From Hyphococcus sp. (GTDB lineage: Bacteria; Pseudomonadota; Alphaproteobacteria; Caulobacterales; Parvularculaceae), in the NCBI GenBank assembly GCA_028284345.1, contig JANQRY010000003.1, forward strand, positions 496,001 to 560,000: a stretch of DNA of 64,000 nucleotides. The letters are read 5' to 3'. Position 1 is the first letter of the stretch, and each line of letters opens with the position of its first letter. Made by a program: the position numbers and the translations under genes. Below the pieces are notes generated by a model that saw only the letters and a list, made by a program, of their open reading frames with translations, was not told where the DNA came from and made no database searches. Positions 1 to 8,875 of this stretch are shown one piece after another.

Positions 1-503
1 CGTCGACGGAAGAACTGCGCATGGCCAATCCGCGCTTCGCCGGCGTCGACGACAAGGGCAAGCCGTTCGAGATCACCGCCGTCGCCGCCTTGCAGGATCC
101 GGCGACCAGGGACGTCATTCAGCTTGAACAGCCCCGCGCCGTCCAGGGCGGCGATGACGAAGCCTCGGTCGTGACGGCGGAAAGCGGGCTTTACCGTTCC
201 GAAGACAACATCCTGACATTGAACGACTCCGTCACGCTCGAACATGAGCTTGGCGCCAAGACTTATGTGTTGCGCGCGCCGGTCGCCACCGTTTTGATCA
301 AGAACCAGATCGTGACGAGCGACGCCGGCGTCGGCGCCGAGGGGCCCGACGGCGCGACCCTGCAGGCGGACAGGATGAGCGCGTTTCGCGAGGACGGGCG
401 GGTTGTCTTCGAAGGCAATGTCAGTATGCGTATTTATCCGAACAAGGGCGAGATCGCCGTCCCGACGCTCCGCGACGGCGAAGACAAGAAAGAAGAAGAA
501 TGA
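1..503 (+). CDS. lptC: LPS export protein LptC, C-terminal part (5' end outside window)
   Basis: The reading frame is open to the left edge of the window (codons from base 3), so the N-terminal membrane anchor is missing. The sequence around MANPRFAGVDDKGKPFEITA is typical of alphaproteobacterial LptC, and the Met at base 21 is probably internal. The visible part is the periplasmic LptC/OstA-like beta-jellyroll, ending in an acidic/lysine tail. LptC is known to anchor to the inner membrane, receive LPS from LptB2FG and pass it to LptA. Its stop overlaps the lptA start by 4 bp (ATGA), which supports translational coupling and the assignment. Confidence 0.88.
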   Translation, partial: STEELRMANPRFAGVDDKGKPFEITAVAALQDPATRDVIQLEQPRAVQGGDDEASVVTAESGLYRSEDNILTLNDSVTLEHELGAKTYVLRAPVATVLIKNQIVTSDAGVGAEGPDGATLQADRMSAFREDGRVVFEGNVSMRIYPNKGEIAVPTLRDGEDKKEEE

Positions 504-973
504 AAATTGCAGCGCTCGGAATAGTGTTGGCGTTTTTTGCGGTAAGCGCCGCAAACGCGCAATTCGCCGCGAACAGCGACGCGCCCATCGATATCACCGG
601 CGACGCCGCGGAATTCCTGGACAATATCGCCATCTGGACGGGCAATGTCCGGGTCGTTCAGGAAGACTCCATCCTCGCCGCCGACCGCCTTGAGGCGAAT
701 GTCTCCGACGACGGCGAATTCTCGTCGATCACGGCGACCGGGGCCGTGCGCTATTCGAACGGCAAGGAGGCCATCACCGGCAAGCGCCTGTTTTTCGACA
801 ACGAGGCGCGGACCATCACGGTGATGGAGAACGTCATCGTCACCCAGGGCAAACAGGTCATGTCCGCGGGGGCCGTCACCTTCTGGATCGATACGGGAAT
901 GGTTAAATTCGCCCCGGCCGAGGGCCGGCGAATCCGGGGTATTTTCTACGCCGAGGGCGACGAGCAAACCTGA
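500..973 (+). CDS. lptA: LPS transport periplasmic protein LptA
   Basis: 157 aa with a signal peptide (hydrophobic residues about 5-20, cleavage near AANA). It is followed by an OstA/LptA beta-jellyroll: the DAPIDITGDAAEF opening and repeated short strands such as LAADRLEANV and ITGKRLFFDN are typical. LptA forms the periplasmic bridge carrying LPS from LptC to the LptDE translocon. It starts inside the lptC stop codon and is followed 46 bp later by lptB, giving the classical lptCAB order. Length is normal for the family. Confidence 0.92.
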   Translation: MKIAALGIVLAFFAVSAANAQFAANSDAPIDITGDAAEFLDNIAIWTGNVRVVQEDSILAADRLEANVSDDGEFSSITATGAVRYSNGKEAITGKRLFFDNEARTITVMENVIVTQGKQVMSAGAVTFWIDTGMVKFAPAEGRRIRGIFYAEGDEQT

Positions 974-1019
974 TCGTTAAAATTGAAACTTCACCGATCC
1001 TTAAAGAGAAAAGGTCTTA

Positions 1020-1823
1020 ATGAGCAACGCCATGAGTGACATGACGCCAGAAATAACCGACGCCGACGCCGCTCGCCATCAACCCGCCGTGGTCGAGGGG
1101 GGCGGCGCGCTTGTGGCTGAAAATCTCGGCAAGTCGTTCAAGCGCCGGCCGGTCGTCCGCGGCGTCTCCATGAGCGTCAAGCGCGGCGAGGTCGTTGGCC
1201 TTCTGGGCCCCAACGGCGCCGGCAAGACCACCTGCTTTTATATGATCACGGGGCTGATCCCCGCCGACCGGGGCGCCATCGCCATTGACGGCCACGACGC
1301 GACGGCGCTGCCCATGTATCAGCGCGCCCGCCTCGGCCTTGGCTATCTGCCGCAGGAGGCGTCGATCTTTCGCGGCCTGACGGTGGAGCAAAATCTGCGC
1401 GCTGTCGTCGAGCTTGTCGAGAAAAACAAGGACCGGCAGCAGGCGATCATCGACGACCTTCTGAACGAGTTTCACGTCACGCATTTGCGCGGCGCGCCGG
1501 CGCTGGCGCTTTCCGGCGGCGAACGCCGCCGCGTCGAGATTGCGCGCGCCTTAGCGACGGCGCCGTCCTATATGCTGCTCGACGAGCCATTCGCCGGCAT
1601 TGACCCGCTGGCTATCGCAGAGATCCGCGAACTTGTCGCGCATCTAAAAGACCGCGGTCTCGGGGTTCTCATCACGGATCACAATGTGCGCGAGACCCTC
1701 GATATCATCGACCGCGCATACATCATTCACGAAGGCGAGGTGCTGCTGGAAGGCGCGCCTGGCGACATTGTCGGCGATAAAGACGTGAGACGCGTCTATC
1801 TCGGCGATCGTTTTCAAATGTAA
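1020..1823 (+). CDS. lptB: LPS export ABC transporter ATP-binding protein LptB
   Basis: 267 aa ABC ATPase that powers LPS extraction with LptFG. Visible motifs are Walker A GPNGAGKTT (63-71), Q-loop Gln112 in LPQEASIF, signature LSGGERR (164-170), Walker B MLLDEP (185-190, catalytic Glu189) and H-loop His221. An N-terminal extension of about 30 residues precedes the ABC fold; the Met at residue 5 or 8 could be the true start. It follows lptCA and precedes rpoN, an arrangement common in Proteobacteria. Confidence 0.95.
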   Translation: MSNAMSDMTPEITDADAARHQPAVVEGGGALVAENLGKSFKRRPVVRGVSMSVKRGEVVGLLGPNGAGKTTCFYMITGLIPADRGAIAIDGHDATALPMYQRARLGLGYLPQEASIFRGLTVEQNLRAVVELVEKNKDRQQAIIDDLLNEFHVTHLRGAPALALSGGERRRVEIARALATAPSYMLLDEPFAGIDPLAIAEIRELVAHLKDRGLGVLITDHNVRETLDIIDRAYIIHEGEVLLEGAPGDIVGDKDVRRVYLGDRFQM

Positions 1824-1840
1824 GGGACCAAGGGGGCGGT

Positions 1841-3355
1841 GTGGCGTTAGCTCCGAGACTGGAACTCAGGCAATCACAACAACTGGTGATGACGCCGCAA
1901 TTGCAGCAGGCGATCAAGCTGTTGCAATTGTCGAACCTCGAACTCGCTGAGTTTGTGGCCGAACAGCTTGAGGAAAATCCCTTCCTCGAAGCGGACGAAT
2001 CCCCGGCCGACGCGCCGGAGGAACGGCGCGGCGCGAAGGAGACGGAAGCGGACGAGAAATCGGCGCGCGAGGAAGTCGACCTGACGAGCGACGCGGCCCC
2101 GAAAGAAGCCAGCGACGCCATCGACGCCGAATACGCCGACATCGACCCGTCGAGCACCGGCAGCGACGCCGCCGAGCAGGATTTCCGCACAAACGACTGG
2201 GCCAACGCCGGATCGGGCGGCCCCTCTCTTGACGACGACCGTCAATTCGACGCCGCGCTCTCTCGCGAGATATCGCTCTCGGACCATCTGACCGAACAGC
2301 TTCACGTGGCGACCCGCGACGCCTCACAGCTTTTCATCGGCGCCTATCTCATCGATCTGATCGACGATGCGGGGTATTTGCGCGATTCCCTCGAAGACGT
2401 TTCCGAACGCCTTGGCGCGGATCTCGCCGATGTCGAAGCGGTGCATTCCCTGATCACCGCGTTTGACCCGTGCGGCGTCGGCGCCCGCGACCTTAAAGAG
2501 TGCCTGTCGCTGCAACTGAAAGAAGCTGATCGCTGCGACCCGACCATGCAGGCGTTTCTCGACAACATTGAATTGCTCGCCAAGGGCGATCTCAAAGGAC
2601 TGATGCGCGCGACCAGCGCCGATGAAGACAATGTCCGGCAAATGGTCGCGGAAATCCGCGCCCTGACGCCAAAGCCCGGATACGCCTATGGCGGCGGCGC
2701 CGTGCAGGCCGTGGCGCCCGACGTCTTCGTGCGCAAGTCCGCCGACGGCGGCTGGAAAATCGAACTCAACAGCGACACCCTGCCCCGCGTGCTCGTCAAT
2801 CGACGCTATTACGCGGAAGTATCCGCAGCGCGCGCCAATGAGGAAGACAAAAGCTATGTCGCCGATCAGTTCGCCAACGCCAACTGGCTCGCCAAAAGCC
2901 TTGACCAGCGCGCACGCACGATCCTCAAAGTGTCGACGGAAATCGTCAAACAGCAGGACGGGTTTTTCGCCTATGGCGTCAAACACCTTCGCCCGCTCAA
3001 CCTCAAGACCATTGCCGACGCCATCGACATGCACGAATCGACCGTGTCCCGCGTCACGTCGAACAAATACATGGCGACGCCGCGCGGGCTGTTCGAACTG
3101 AAATATTTCTTCACCGCGTCGATCGCCTCGACGTCGGGCGGCGAGGCCCACTCGGCCGAGGCGGTGCGGTTCCGCATCCGCGAGTTGATCGACGCGGAAA
3201 CCGCCGAGGCGGTTCTGTCCGACGACAAGATTGTGGAAATCCTGCAGGGCGAAGGCGTCGATATTGCCCGCCGAACGGTGGCCAAATACCGGGAAACCCT
3301 GAACATTCCCTCGTCGGTCCAGCGCCGGCGTGCTATGGTGCAGGGCGCAATCTGA
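1841..3355 (+). CDS. rpoN: RNA polymerase sigma-54 factor RpoN
   Basis: 504 aa starting at a GTG with a strong purine-rich ribosome site (AGGGGGCGG) just upstream, 17 bp after lptB. The N-terminal region I is Gln/Leu-rich (LELRQSQQLVMTPQLQQAIK), the expected activator-interacting segment. It is followed by an acidic, poorly conserved region II (about 55-130), the core-binding domain, and the RpoN box ARRTVAKYRE (about 476-485) that reads the -24 promoter element. Sigma-54 requires AAA+ activators; none is encoded in this window. Confidence 0.96.
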   Translation: MALAPRLELRQSQQLVMTPQLQQAIKLLQLSNLELAEFVAEQLEENPFLEADESPADAPEERRGAKETEADEKSAREEVDLTSDAAPKEASDAIDAEYADIDPSSTGSDAAEQDFRTNDWANAGSGGPSLDDDRQFDAALSREISLSDHLTEQLHVATRDASQLFIGAYLIDLIDDAGYLRDSLEDVSERLGADLADVEAVHSLITAFDPCGVGARDLKECLSLQLKEADRCDPTMQAFLDNIELLAKGDLKGLMRATSADEDNVRQMVAEIRALTPKPGYAYGGGAVQAVAPDVFVRKSADGGWKIELNSDTLPRVLVNRRYYAEVSAARANEEDKSYVADQFANANWLAKSLDQRARTILKVSTEIVKQQDGFFAYGVKHLRPLNLKTIADAIDMHESTVSRVTSNKYMATPRGLFELKYFFTASIASTSGGEAHSAEAVRFRIRELIDAETAEAVLSDDKIVEILQGEGVDIARRTVAKYRETLNIPSSVQRRRAMVQGAI

Positions 3356-3434
3356 CCCCTTTAAAGGGACCGGACGGCGCCAATATAGGAGAGGCGGGCC
3401 AGCGCCGTCTGAAACCGCCAAACGAGGACACTTC

Positions 3435-4013
3435 ATGGACATCCAGGTCAGCGGCAAAAACATCGAACTCGGCGACGCGCTGCAATCGCATGTGACGGAC
3501 CGGCTTTCGGAGGGCGTGAAAAAGTATTTTGACCGCGGCGCGGAGGCCAGCGTGACTTTCGTGCGCGAGAAGCGCGAGGTCGAGTGCGACGTCACGACCC
3601 ATCTCGCCTCCGGCGTATTCCTGGCCGCTCATGGCCGCGCCGGCGACGCCTATGGCGCCTTTGAGGAAAGCCTTGAAAAGCTCGAAAAGCGCATCCGGCG
3701 CTACAAGCGCCGGCTGAAAGATCATCACGCCAACGGCAAAGACCCGCTGCCGGCGCAAAATGCGTCCTATTACCTCCTGGAGCCGCTCAAGGACGAGGAT
3801 GGGGAAAACGTTGAAAACGGCGACCCGGCGCCGGTGATCGTCGCGGAAAGCCAGACCAAATTGCGGGAAATGACCGTGGGCGCGGCGGTGATGCAGCTTG
3901 ATCTCGCCGAACAACCGGCGATTGTATTCAAAAACGCCGCACACGGGCGGATCAACGTGGTTTACCGCCGCCGGGACGGCAACATCGGATGGGTTGACCC
4001 CGCCGCGCAATAG
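3435..4013 (+). CDS. hpf: Ribosome hibernation promoting factor, long form
   Basis: 192 aa. The start at 3435 gives the family N-terminus MDIQVSGKNIELGDALQ; the frame is open further upstream but that part is non-homologous. The N-terminal beta-alpha-beta-beta-beta-alpha domain (1-100) binds the 30S decoding region. The C-terminal domain (about 135-190, with QLDLAEQPAIVF and IGWVDP) is the dimerisation module of long HPF that forms 100S ribosomes. Position downstream of rpoN and upstream of ptsN is conserved in Proteobacteria. Confidence 0.93.
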   Translation: MDIQVSGKNIELGDALQSHVTDRLSEGVKKYFDRGAEASVTFVREKREVECDVTTHLASGVFLAAHGRAGDAYGAFEESLEKLEKRIRRYKRRLKDHHANGKDPLPAQNASYYLLEPLKDEDGENVENGDPAPVIVAESQTKLREMTVGAAVMQLDLAEQPAIVFKNAAHGRINVVYRRRDGNIGWVDPAAQ

Positions 4014-4104
4014 GGTAAATCCCCGCCCTTCGTCGGCTTCCGCTAGGGTGACTCGGGACGGCGAAGAATGTGCAAGGGAACGGTTTTGAGGGCCTCGACA
4101 GGCG

Positions 4105-4617
4105 ATGCAGACGGCGACAGCGAAGACGACCCGGCAAGGTGTGAGTGCGAAAATGGGATTTGCCGAAATTTTGACGCCGGACGGCGTCCTTCATCATCTT
4201 AACGCCCGCTGTAAACGCGAAGCGCTGGAGGTCATGGCCGAAAAGGCGGCGAAAATTGTCGGCCGCCCGACGCCCGAAATCGTCGATACGCTGCTGCAGC
4301 GCGAACAGCTTGGCTCTACAGGCGTCGGCGACGGCGTCGCCATCCCTCACGGCAAGATTGAAGGGCTGGGCTCCATCGTCGGCGTTCTCGCCCTCCTGGA
4401 AAAACCGGTCAGCTTTGACGCCCTCGACGATCAGCCCGTTGACTTGATCTTTCTGCTGCTGGCGCCGGCAAACGCCACTGCGGCCCATTTGAAGGCCCTG
4501 GCGAAAGTTTCCCGCCTGTTAAGAGATCCGGATACGCGCGCGGCCCTGCGCGGCGCCGACAGCGCAGAATCCCTCTTTGCCCTGGCGACGTCGGCAGAAA
4601 AACCCGACGCCGCTTGA
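4105..4617 (+). CDS. ptsN: PTS IIA-like nitrogen regulatory protein PtsN
   Basis: 170 aa EIIA(Ntr) protein. The phospho-acceptor histidine lies in AIPHGK (His82 from this start), with the usual flanks GVGDGVAIPHG and PVDLIFLLLAP. It accepts phosphate from the Npr branch and regulates nitrogen and potassium metabolism. The first 16 residues are not family-like, so translation may begin at the internal ATG at 4153 (MGFAEILTPDGV). It completes the rpoN-hpf-ptsN block. Confidence 0.92.
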   Translation: MQTATAKTTRQGVSAKMGFAEILTPDGVLHHLNARCKREALEVMAEKAAKIVGRPTPEIVDTLLQREQLGSTGVGDGVAIPHGKIEGLGSIVGVLALLEKPVSFDALDDQPVDLIFLLLAPANATAAHLKALAKVSRLLRDPDTRAALRGADSAESLFALATSAEKPDAA

Positions 4618-4657
4618 GGGCCGTCAACTTACCGTAAAATTTTAGTGAACGCTGACG

Positions 4658-4945
4658 TTAATGAACGCTGACAGGCGTCATTTCATGTTGGCGCGCCGCC
4701 GCAAAGGCGAGATCGCGATCACCGACCAGCGCAAGCCGCTCGCCGTCTTCGTCGTGGACGGAATAAAGCGTCGCGTCAGCGTCAATCTGGACGCTCATGT
4801 CGCCATATTCATCCTGCAAATCGTCCATCACGTCGCTGGCGAGAATGGGCCGGATATAGACAAGCTTGCGCCCGTCATAGGACGCAAATCCGCGGTCCGG
4901 GCTGAACGTCTCGCTGTTGGGGTCGTATGGTTTATTGCCGTTCAT
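4658..4945 (-). CDS. DUF1150 family small protein
   Basis: 95 aa soluble, acidic protein resembling the alphaproteobacterial DUF1150 family: an RKLVYIRPI strand, then DVMDDLQDEYGD, then a conserved C-terminal segment (LALVGDRDLAFAAARQHEM). Proteins of this family are small and often occur next to heat-shock or regulatory genes. No catalytic motif is visible and the function is unknown. It converges on ptsN with about 40 bp between the stops. Confidence 0.8.
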   Translation of the reverse strand: MNGNKPYDPNSETFSPDRGFASYDGRKLVYIRPILASDVMDDLQDEYGDMSVQIDADATLYSVHDEDGERLALVGDRDLAFAAARQHEMTPVSVH

Positions 4946-5129
4946 AGATAAGCGCGGTCCTGCATGCTCTCTTTCAGCAACGGTCAGCTTCGCCGATCAT
5001 CGCTATTAAAATCTAAACGCCATGGCTTTTTGGCGTTTTCGTCGCACTTGAATATGTGTTCGCGCACCGAGGCGTTCAATGGCGAAACCCGGTCTGGCGC
5101 CAAATGGCCCAATTTGAAACGCCGCAGGA

Positions 5130-6134
5130 TCAACCAAAATTTTCCCCGTCGCGTAAAATTGATGTAAAAAGCGCCGGATCCACATTGCCGCCGGAAAGCG
5201 TGACAATGGTGGTCGTCCCTCGCGTGGGGATCTTGCCCGCCAACACCGCGGCAAGGGCCGCAGCGCCGCCCGGCTCCAGCACCAGCTTCAGACGTCTGAA
5301 CCCAAACGCCATCGCACGACGGACCTCGCTTTCGGAGACGGTCGCCCCGCCGGAGACCCGGCGTTTGAGGATCGGAAATGTCAGCCGTCCCGGCGCCGGC
5401 GTCGCGATGGCGTCGCAGATGGTCTTTTTCGTCGGATCGGCCGTCAGCCGCTTTCCGGCTTTGATCGACGCCCAGGTTTCGTCGAAATCTTCCGGTTCGG
5501 CGATCCAGACCTCCGTCCCCGGAGCAATGTCTTCCAGGATGGTCGCGCAACCGGCCGTCAGACCGCCGCCGCCGCAACAGATAACAAAGCGATCAATCGC
5601 CGCGCCAGCCTGTTCCATCGCCTCCAGAGCAACCGTTCCCTGCCCTTCGATGATATCGGCGTGATCATAGGACGGGACAAGGGTCATGCCGCGGTCTTCG
5701 CTGATCGCACAACCAATCGCTTCACGGTCGTCGCTGTAGCGGTCGTACCAGATGATTTCCGCGCCGAGCGCACGCACATTTTCGGTTTTAACGGCCGGCG
5801 CGTCGGACGGCATGACGATCACCGCCGGGCAGTCAAACGCCCTTGCCGCAATCGCGACGCCGGTCGCATGATTGCCCGACGACCAGGCGACGACGCCGCG
5901 CGCCCGCGCCTCGGCCGGCAATTGCGAAATCAGATTGTAAGCGCCGCGCAGTTTGAACGAGCCGCCGCGCTGCAAAACCTCCGCCTTCAGCAAAACGCGC
6001 CCGCCGGCGATGTCGTTCAGTCGGTCGTTTTCCAAAAGCGGCGTCCGGACAATATGACCGGCAAGGCGTTGCGCCGCCGCGCGCACGCCCCTCGCGGTAA
6101 CGGAACGGTCGGAACTGAGTGCAAGTTCGCTCAT
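5130..6134 (-). CDS. Threonine/serine dehydratase (PLP-dependent, fold type II)
   Basis: 334 aa. PLP-binding Lys61 lies in GGSFKLRGA, the substrate loop is SSGNHATG (85-92) and the phosphate-binding loop is CGGGGLT (187-193); the C-terminal SGGNVDP is also typical. These are the signatures of the IlvA/TdcB/serine racemase family. There is no C-terminal ACT regulatory domain, so a catabolic or biodegradative dehydratase or a serine racemase is more likely than biosynthetic IlvA. Start chosen at 6134 (MSELALSSD); the frame extends 36 codons upstream into sequence overlapping uppP that is not family-like. Confidence 0.87.
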   Translation of the reverse strand: MSELALSSDRSVTARGVRAAAQRLAGHIVRTPLLENDRLNDIAGGRVLLKAEVLQRGGSFKLRGAYNLISQLPAEARARGVVAWSSGNHATGVAIAARAFDCPAVIVMPSDAPAVKTENVRALGAEIIWYDRYSDDREAIGCAISEDRGMTLVPSYDHADIIEGQGTVALEAMEQAGAAIDRFVICCGGGGLTAGCATILEDIAPGTEVWIAEPEDFDETWASIKAGKRLTADPTKKTICDAIATPAPGRLTFPILKRRVSGGATVSESEVRRAMAFGFRRLKLVLEPGGAAALAAVLAGKIPTRGTTTIVTLSGGNVDPALFTSILRDGENFG

Positions 6135-6219
6135 TGGCCTTGATGCTCGCAATTCGCTTTTCCAGCGATCCTGCGCGCGGATCGCGTCCGCGCCAAGGCC
6201 GATTTGCGGCAATCCGGCG

Positions 6220-7032
6220 TCAGCTGAAAAATCCGGCCGCAAACGCCAGGAGCGCCGCGCCCATGACGATCCGGTAAATCACAAAAGGCGTAAAGCTGAT
6301 TTTGCGGGTCAGGGTCATCAGGACCGCGATGGCGGCGTAGGCCGTCACGAAGGAGAGCGTCGCCACAATAGCGGCCGCCTGCATGGTCGCCCCGGCGCCG
6401 TTGCGGACAATCTCAATCGCTGCGAGGAGGCCAAGCGCGCCAATCGCCGGAATGGCGAGCAGCATGGAAAAGCGCGCGGCCTCTTCCCGGGTCCAGCCGA
6501 GATAGCGCGCCGCGGTGATCGTCACGCCGGAACGGGACGCGCCGGGGATAAGAGCCAGCGCCTGCGCCGCGCCGATCAGCATGGTCTCGCGAAAGGTAAT
6601 GCGGTCAAGGCCGCGCTTTTCCGTCGGCTGACGGTCCCCATGCCACAACAATGCGCCGAAAACGATGCTTGCAACGCCGATGGTCGCGGGCGATCGCAGC
6701 AAATCAATAATACCGGCGGCGACGACTACGCTGGCCGCGAGCAGCAACGGGATCGTCGCCGCCGCGATAAACAGAAACAACTTGCGGTCGGCGCTTTCGC
6801 GAAAGCGGAGCGCATCGACGCCGCCGCGTACAAGCATCACTGATTCGGCGCGAAAATAAATCAGTACGGCAATTAATGAGCCAACATGGGCGGCGATATC
6901 GATGAGCGGGCCCTGATCGCGCCATCCGTCGACAACCACCGGCGCCAGGATCAGATGCGCGGACGATGAGATCGGCAGAAATTCCGTAATGCCCTGAATA
7001 ATGGCCAGGACAATCAATTGAACGAGCGTCAT
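6220..7032 (-). CDS. uppP: Undecaprenyl-diphosphatase UppP (BacA)
   Basis: 270 aa polytopic membrane protein. It carries both UppP signatures: EFLPISSSAH (17-26, the glutamate/serine active-site segment) and PGASRSG (163-169). It dephosphorylates undecaprenyl diphosphate to recycle the lipid carrier used in peptidoglycan and exopolysaccharide synthesis. Seven to eight hydrophobic segments are visible. It is separated from the neighbouring dehydratase start by 85 bp, so the two are probably co-transcribed. Confidence 0.95.
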   Translation of the reverse strand: MTLVQLIVLAIIQGITEFLPISSSAHLILAPVVVDGWRDQGPLIDIAAHVGSLIAVLIYFRAESVMLVRGGVDALRFRESADRKLFLFIAAATIPLLLAASVVVAAGIIDLLRSPATIGVASIVFGALLWHGDRQPTEKRGLDRITFRETMLIGAAQALALIPGASRSGVTITAARYLGWTREEAARFSMLLAIPAIGALGLLAAIEIVRNGAGATMQAAAIVATLSFVTAYAAIAVLMTLTRKISFTPFVIYRIVMGAALLAFAAGFFS

Positions 7033-7097
7033 GGCCTGTCGCTACCCTTCAATTGCGGCCTGTTGTCGACGACGTTGCGGCGACATGGGCGACGGTT

Positions 7098-7520
7098 TTA
7101 TTTTTTTGCCCCGACAGAGACGCCCCGATCATTCGCGACTTTCTCGATCACGCCGGCTTCGCCAAGCACGGTTTCGATCGCGGCGCGGTCAAACGGTTTC
7201 AGGACGTGATAGGCTGCGCCGGCGGCCTTCGCCAGCGTGAATTGCTGCGGATCATTTTCCGTCGCACAAAGAATAATCAACGGTTTTTTCTCCTCCGGCA
7301 ATTCCGCGGCGCTGCGGAGAAAATCAAGCGCGCCCATGGAGGGCAGGTCCCAGTCAAGCAGGACCGCATCCGTCGCGTTATCGACGCAGAATTCAACGCC
7401 CGCCGCAGCGCTTTCCGCCTGCGCAGCCTTAAGGCCCAGATCAGTAACGATCCGCGCAGCGATCTCGCGGATGACATCGGAATCATCGATGATAAGGCAG
7501 GTCTTTTTCTCGGTCATCAT
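7098..7520 (-). CDS. Single-domain response regulator
   Basis: 140 aa receiver domain only. The acidic pair is D12-D13, the predicted phospho-acceptor is Asp56 in LLDWDLP, and Lys108 lies in VLKPF; no output domain follows. Start chosen at the Met-Met pair (7520/7517); the open frame further upstream is Arg-rich and non-homologous. It lies 77 bp downstream of the ChpT-like gene on the same strand, so it is a plausible phosphorelay partner. A near-consensus CtrA half-site pair lies upstream (7571-7585). Confidence 0.85.
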   Translation of the reverse strand: MMTEKKTCLIIDDSDVIREIAARIVTDLGLKAAQAESAAAGVEFCVDNATDAVLLDWDLPSMGALDFLRSAAELPEEKKPLIILCATENDPQQFTLAKAAGAAYHVLKPFDRAAIETVLGEAGVIEKVANDRGVSVGAKK

Positions 7521-7570
7521 TTCCCTCGCAAGGCGGCGCCGACATGGGCGTCCATAGTGCCGGCGCAGCG

Positions 7571-7585
7571 TTAGGGACGCGTTAA
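7571..7585. promoter_or_regulatory. Imperfect CtrA-type box (TTAG-N7-TTAA)
   Basis: TTAG, seven bases, then TTAA in the gap between chpT and the response regulator, 51-65 bp upstream of the regulator start codon. The reverse strand reads TTAA-N7-CTAA. One mismatch from the canonical TTAA-N7-TTAA. Function is inferred from spacing and from its setting beside a CtrA-pathway gene. Confidence 0.35.
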
Positions 7586-7597
7586 CGCACCATGCCG

Positions 7598-8281
7598 TCA
7601 ATCACCCGCAGCGCCGGAAAACCGCACGTCGATAACGGCTTTTTCATCGTCGGCGAAAACATCGACCGCACCGCCGCCGGCGACGATCATCTGCGCGGCA
7701 ATAAGCGCCGGCGTGAATTTCGGCGTCAGATCGCGGGCCTCGCCGCCGAGCGCCTTGACGAGATCATCCTGCAGGTAAATGCGTTTGCCGACGGCGGTGA
7801 TCGTAAAGGCGTCAATGTCGCCGGCTATCGTGACGGTCCCGCCGCGGGGGACGCAGTCCGCGGCGGCGTTGGCGAGGATCAGGATGGCTTTGACATTATC
7901 TTTCGGCGCCATGCCGCCGGTCATCTCCCAAACGAGATCAGGCTTCAGCGTTGCATAAAGCCCGTCCAGCGCCTCGCGCGCATCATCCATGGATATCTCG
8001 GCGCCGAAGCCGCCGGCGGCGCCGTAGGCGAGCCGAGCGTAGCTTAAGAGCGCCAGCGCTTTCGTCGCCCCGGACCGGATCAGGTCGAGCGCCGCGCCGC
8101 GCATGGCCTCGTCCATTTCCGGATCGTCGAGCACGTCGAGGCCGGAGCCGATCGCGCCCACCGGGTTGATCAGATCATGGCACACCCGCGACGACAGCAA
8201 CGCCGACAGGCCGAGGGCGTCGGGCCCCTCCTCCTCGGCCGCGGGGTTTTCAGACTGAGGCGCTGCATTTTCCGACGTCAT
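7598..8281 (-). CDS. chpT: Histidine phosphotransferase ChpT
   Basis: 227 aa from the ATG at 8281 (MTSENAAP), which has a GGAG about 8 nt upstream; an ATG 11 codons earlier lacks a good ribosome site. The DHp-like helix contains SRVCHDLINPVGAIGSGLDV, with the phospho-accepting His35. A degenerate Bergerat-like C-terminal domain without ATP-binding boxes follows, as known for ChpT. In Caulobacter, ChpT relays phosphate from CckA to CtrA and CpdR. Its presence supports an intact CtrA cell-cycle pathway here. Confidence 0.85.
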   Translation of the reverse strand: MTSENAAPQSENPAAEEEGPDALGLSALLSSRVCHDLINPVGAIGSGLDVLDDPEMDEAMRGAALDLIRSGATKALALLSYARLAYGAAGGFGAEISMDDAREALDGLYATLKPDLVWEMTGGMAPKDNVKAILILANAAADCVPRGGTVTIAGDIDAFTITAVGKRIYLQDDLVKALGGEARDLTPKFTPALIAAQMIVAGGGAVDVFADDEKAVIDVRFSGAAGD

Positions 8282-8376
8282 CGACGCATCTCCGATCACT
8301 TTGCCGGAGATCATATGGCCGATTCGCGCAAACTGCGGGAGAGACGCGCCGCCGGACGCATGAGGCGCGAGCGGAC

Positions 8377-8871
8377 TTATGACTGCATCTCGTCCAGCAC
8401 CTCGTCGATAATGGCGTAGCCCTTGCCCCAGCCGCCGTCCATGTTGGACATCATCTGGGCGAATACCGCGATTTCCTTGTCGCTGGCGTCCACCGGAACC
8501 TGGCTCAGGCGCACGTCGGTTTTATCGCCGGCGTCTTTGAACGCAACGGTGGTCAGCAGGACCCGCGGCCAGTCGGCCATCATCGGATTGGCAATGATGT
8601 TCCAGTCCGCATCCGTCGATGAATGACGCCAGATGAGTTTTTCCGTCGCGACGACGTCCTGAAAATCCATGCGGCTGTAATCGGACATGCCGCGCATCTT
8701 CATCTCATTGAGCCAGGACCCGCCGGGCTTCAGATCGTATTGGTGAATAATCGTCTCAACGCCGGGCCCGTACCAGCGCTGCAAAATGTCGGGATCGGTC
8801 CAGGCCCGCCAGACGAGGTCGCGCGGCGCATCAAAGGTTCGATCCAGTATATATTCCGGCAAATCGCTCAT
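8377..8871 (-). CDS. SRPBCC/AHSA1 domain protein
   Basis: 164 aa START-like fold protein. The N-terminal strand-helix (YILDRTFDAPRDLVWRAWTDPDILQRWYGP) and the central GGSW strand are typical of the activator-of-Hsp90-homology/SRPBCC group. Such proteins bind hydrophobic ligands; the ligand here is unknown. It starts 4 bp after the stop of the ArsR gene, the common ArsR-SRPBCC operon arrangement, and is probably repressed by that regulator. Confidence 0.85.
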   Translation of the reverse strand: MSDLPEYILDRTFDAPRDLVWRAWTDPDILQRWYGPGVETIIHQYDLKPGGSWLNEMKMRGMSDYSRMDFQDVVATEKLIWRHSSTDADWNIIANPMMADWPRVLLTTVAFKDAGDKTDVRLSQVPVDASDKEIAVFAQMMSNMDGGWGKGYAIIDEVLDEMQS

Positions 8872-8875
8872 CGCC

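Noticed and set aside
2324-3595. Long open frame (423 codons) on the minus strand opposite rpoN and hpf
   Set aside because: Antisense to well-supported genes; composition reflects GC-rich codon bias and no domain is recognisable.
4964-5167. Possible 67-aa gene between the DUF1150 gene and the dehydratase
   Set aside because: Overlaps the dehydratase 3' end and has no family-like segment; the 184-bp gap appears non-coding.
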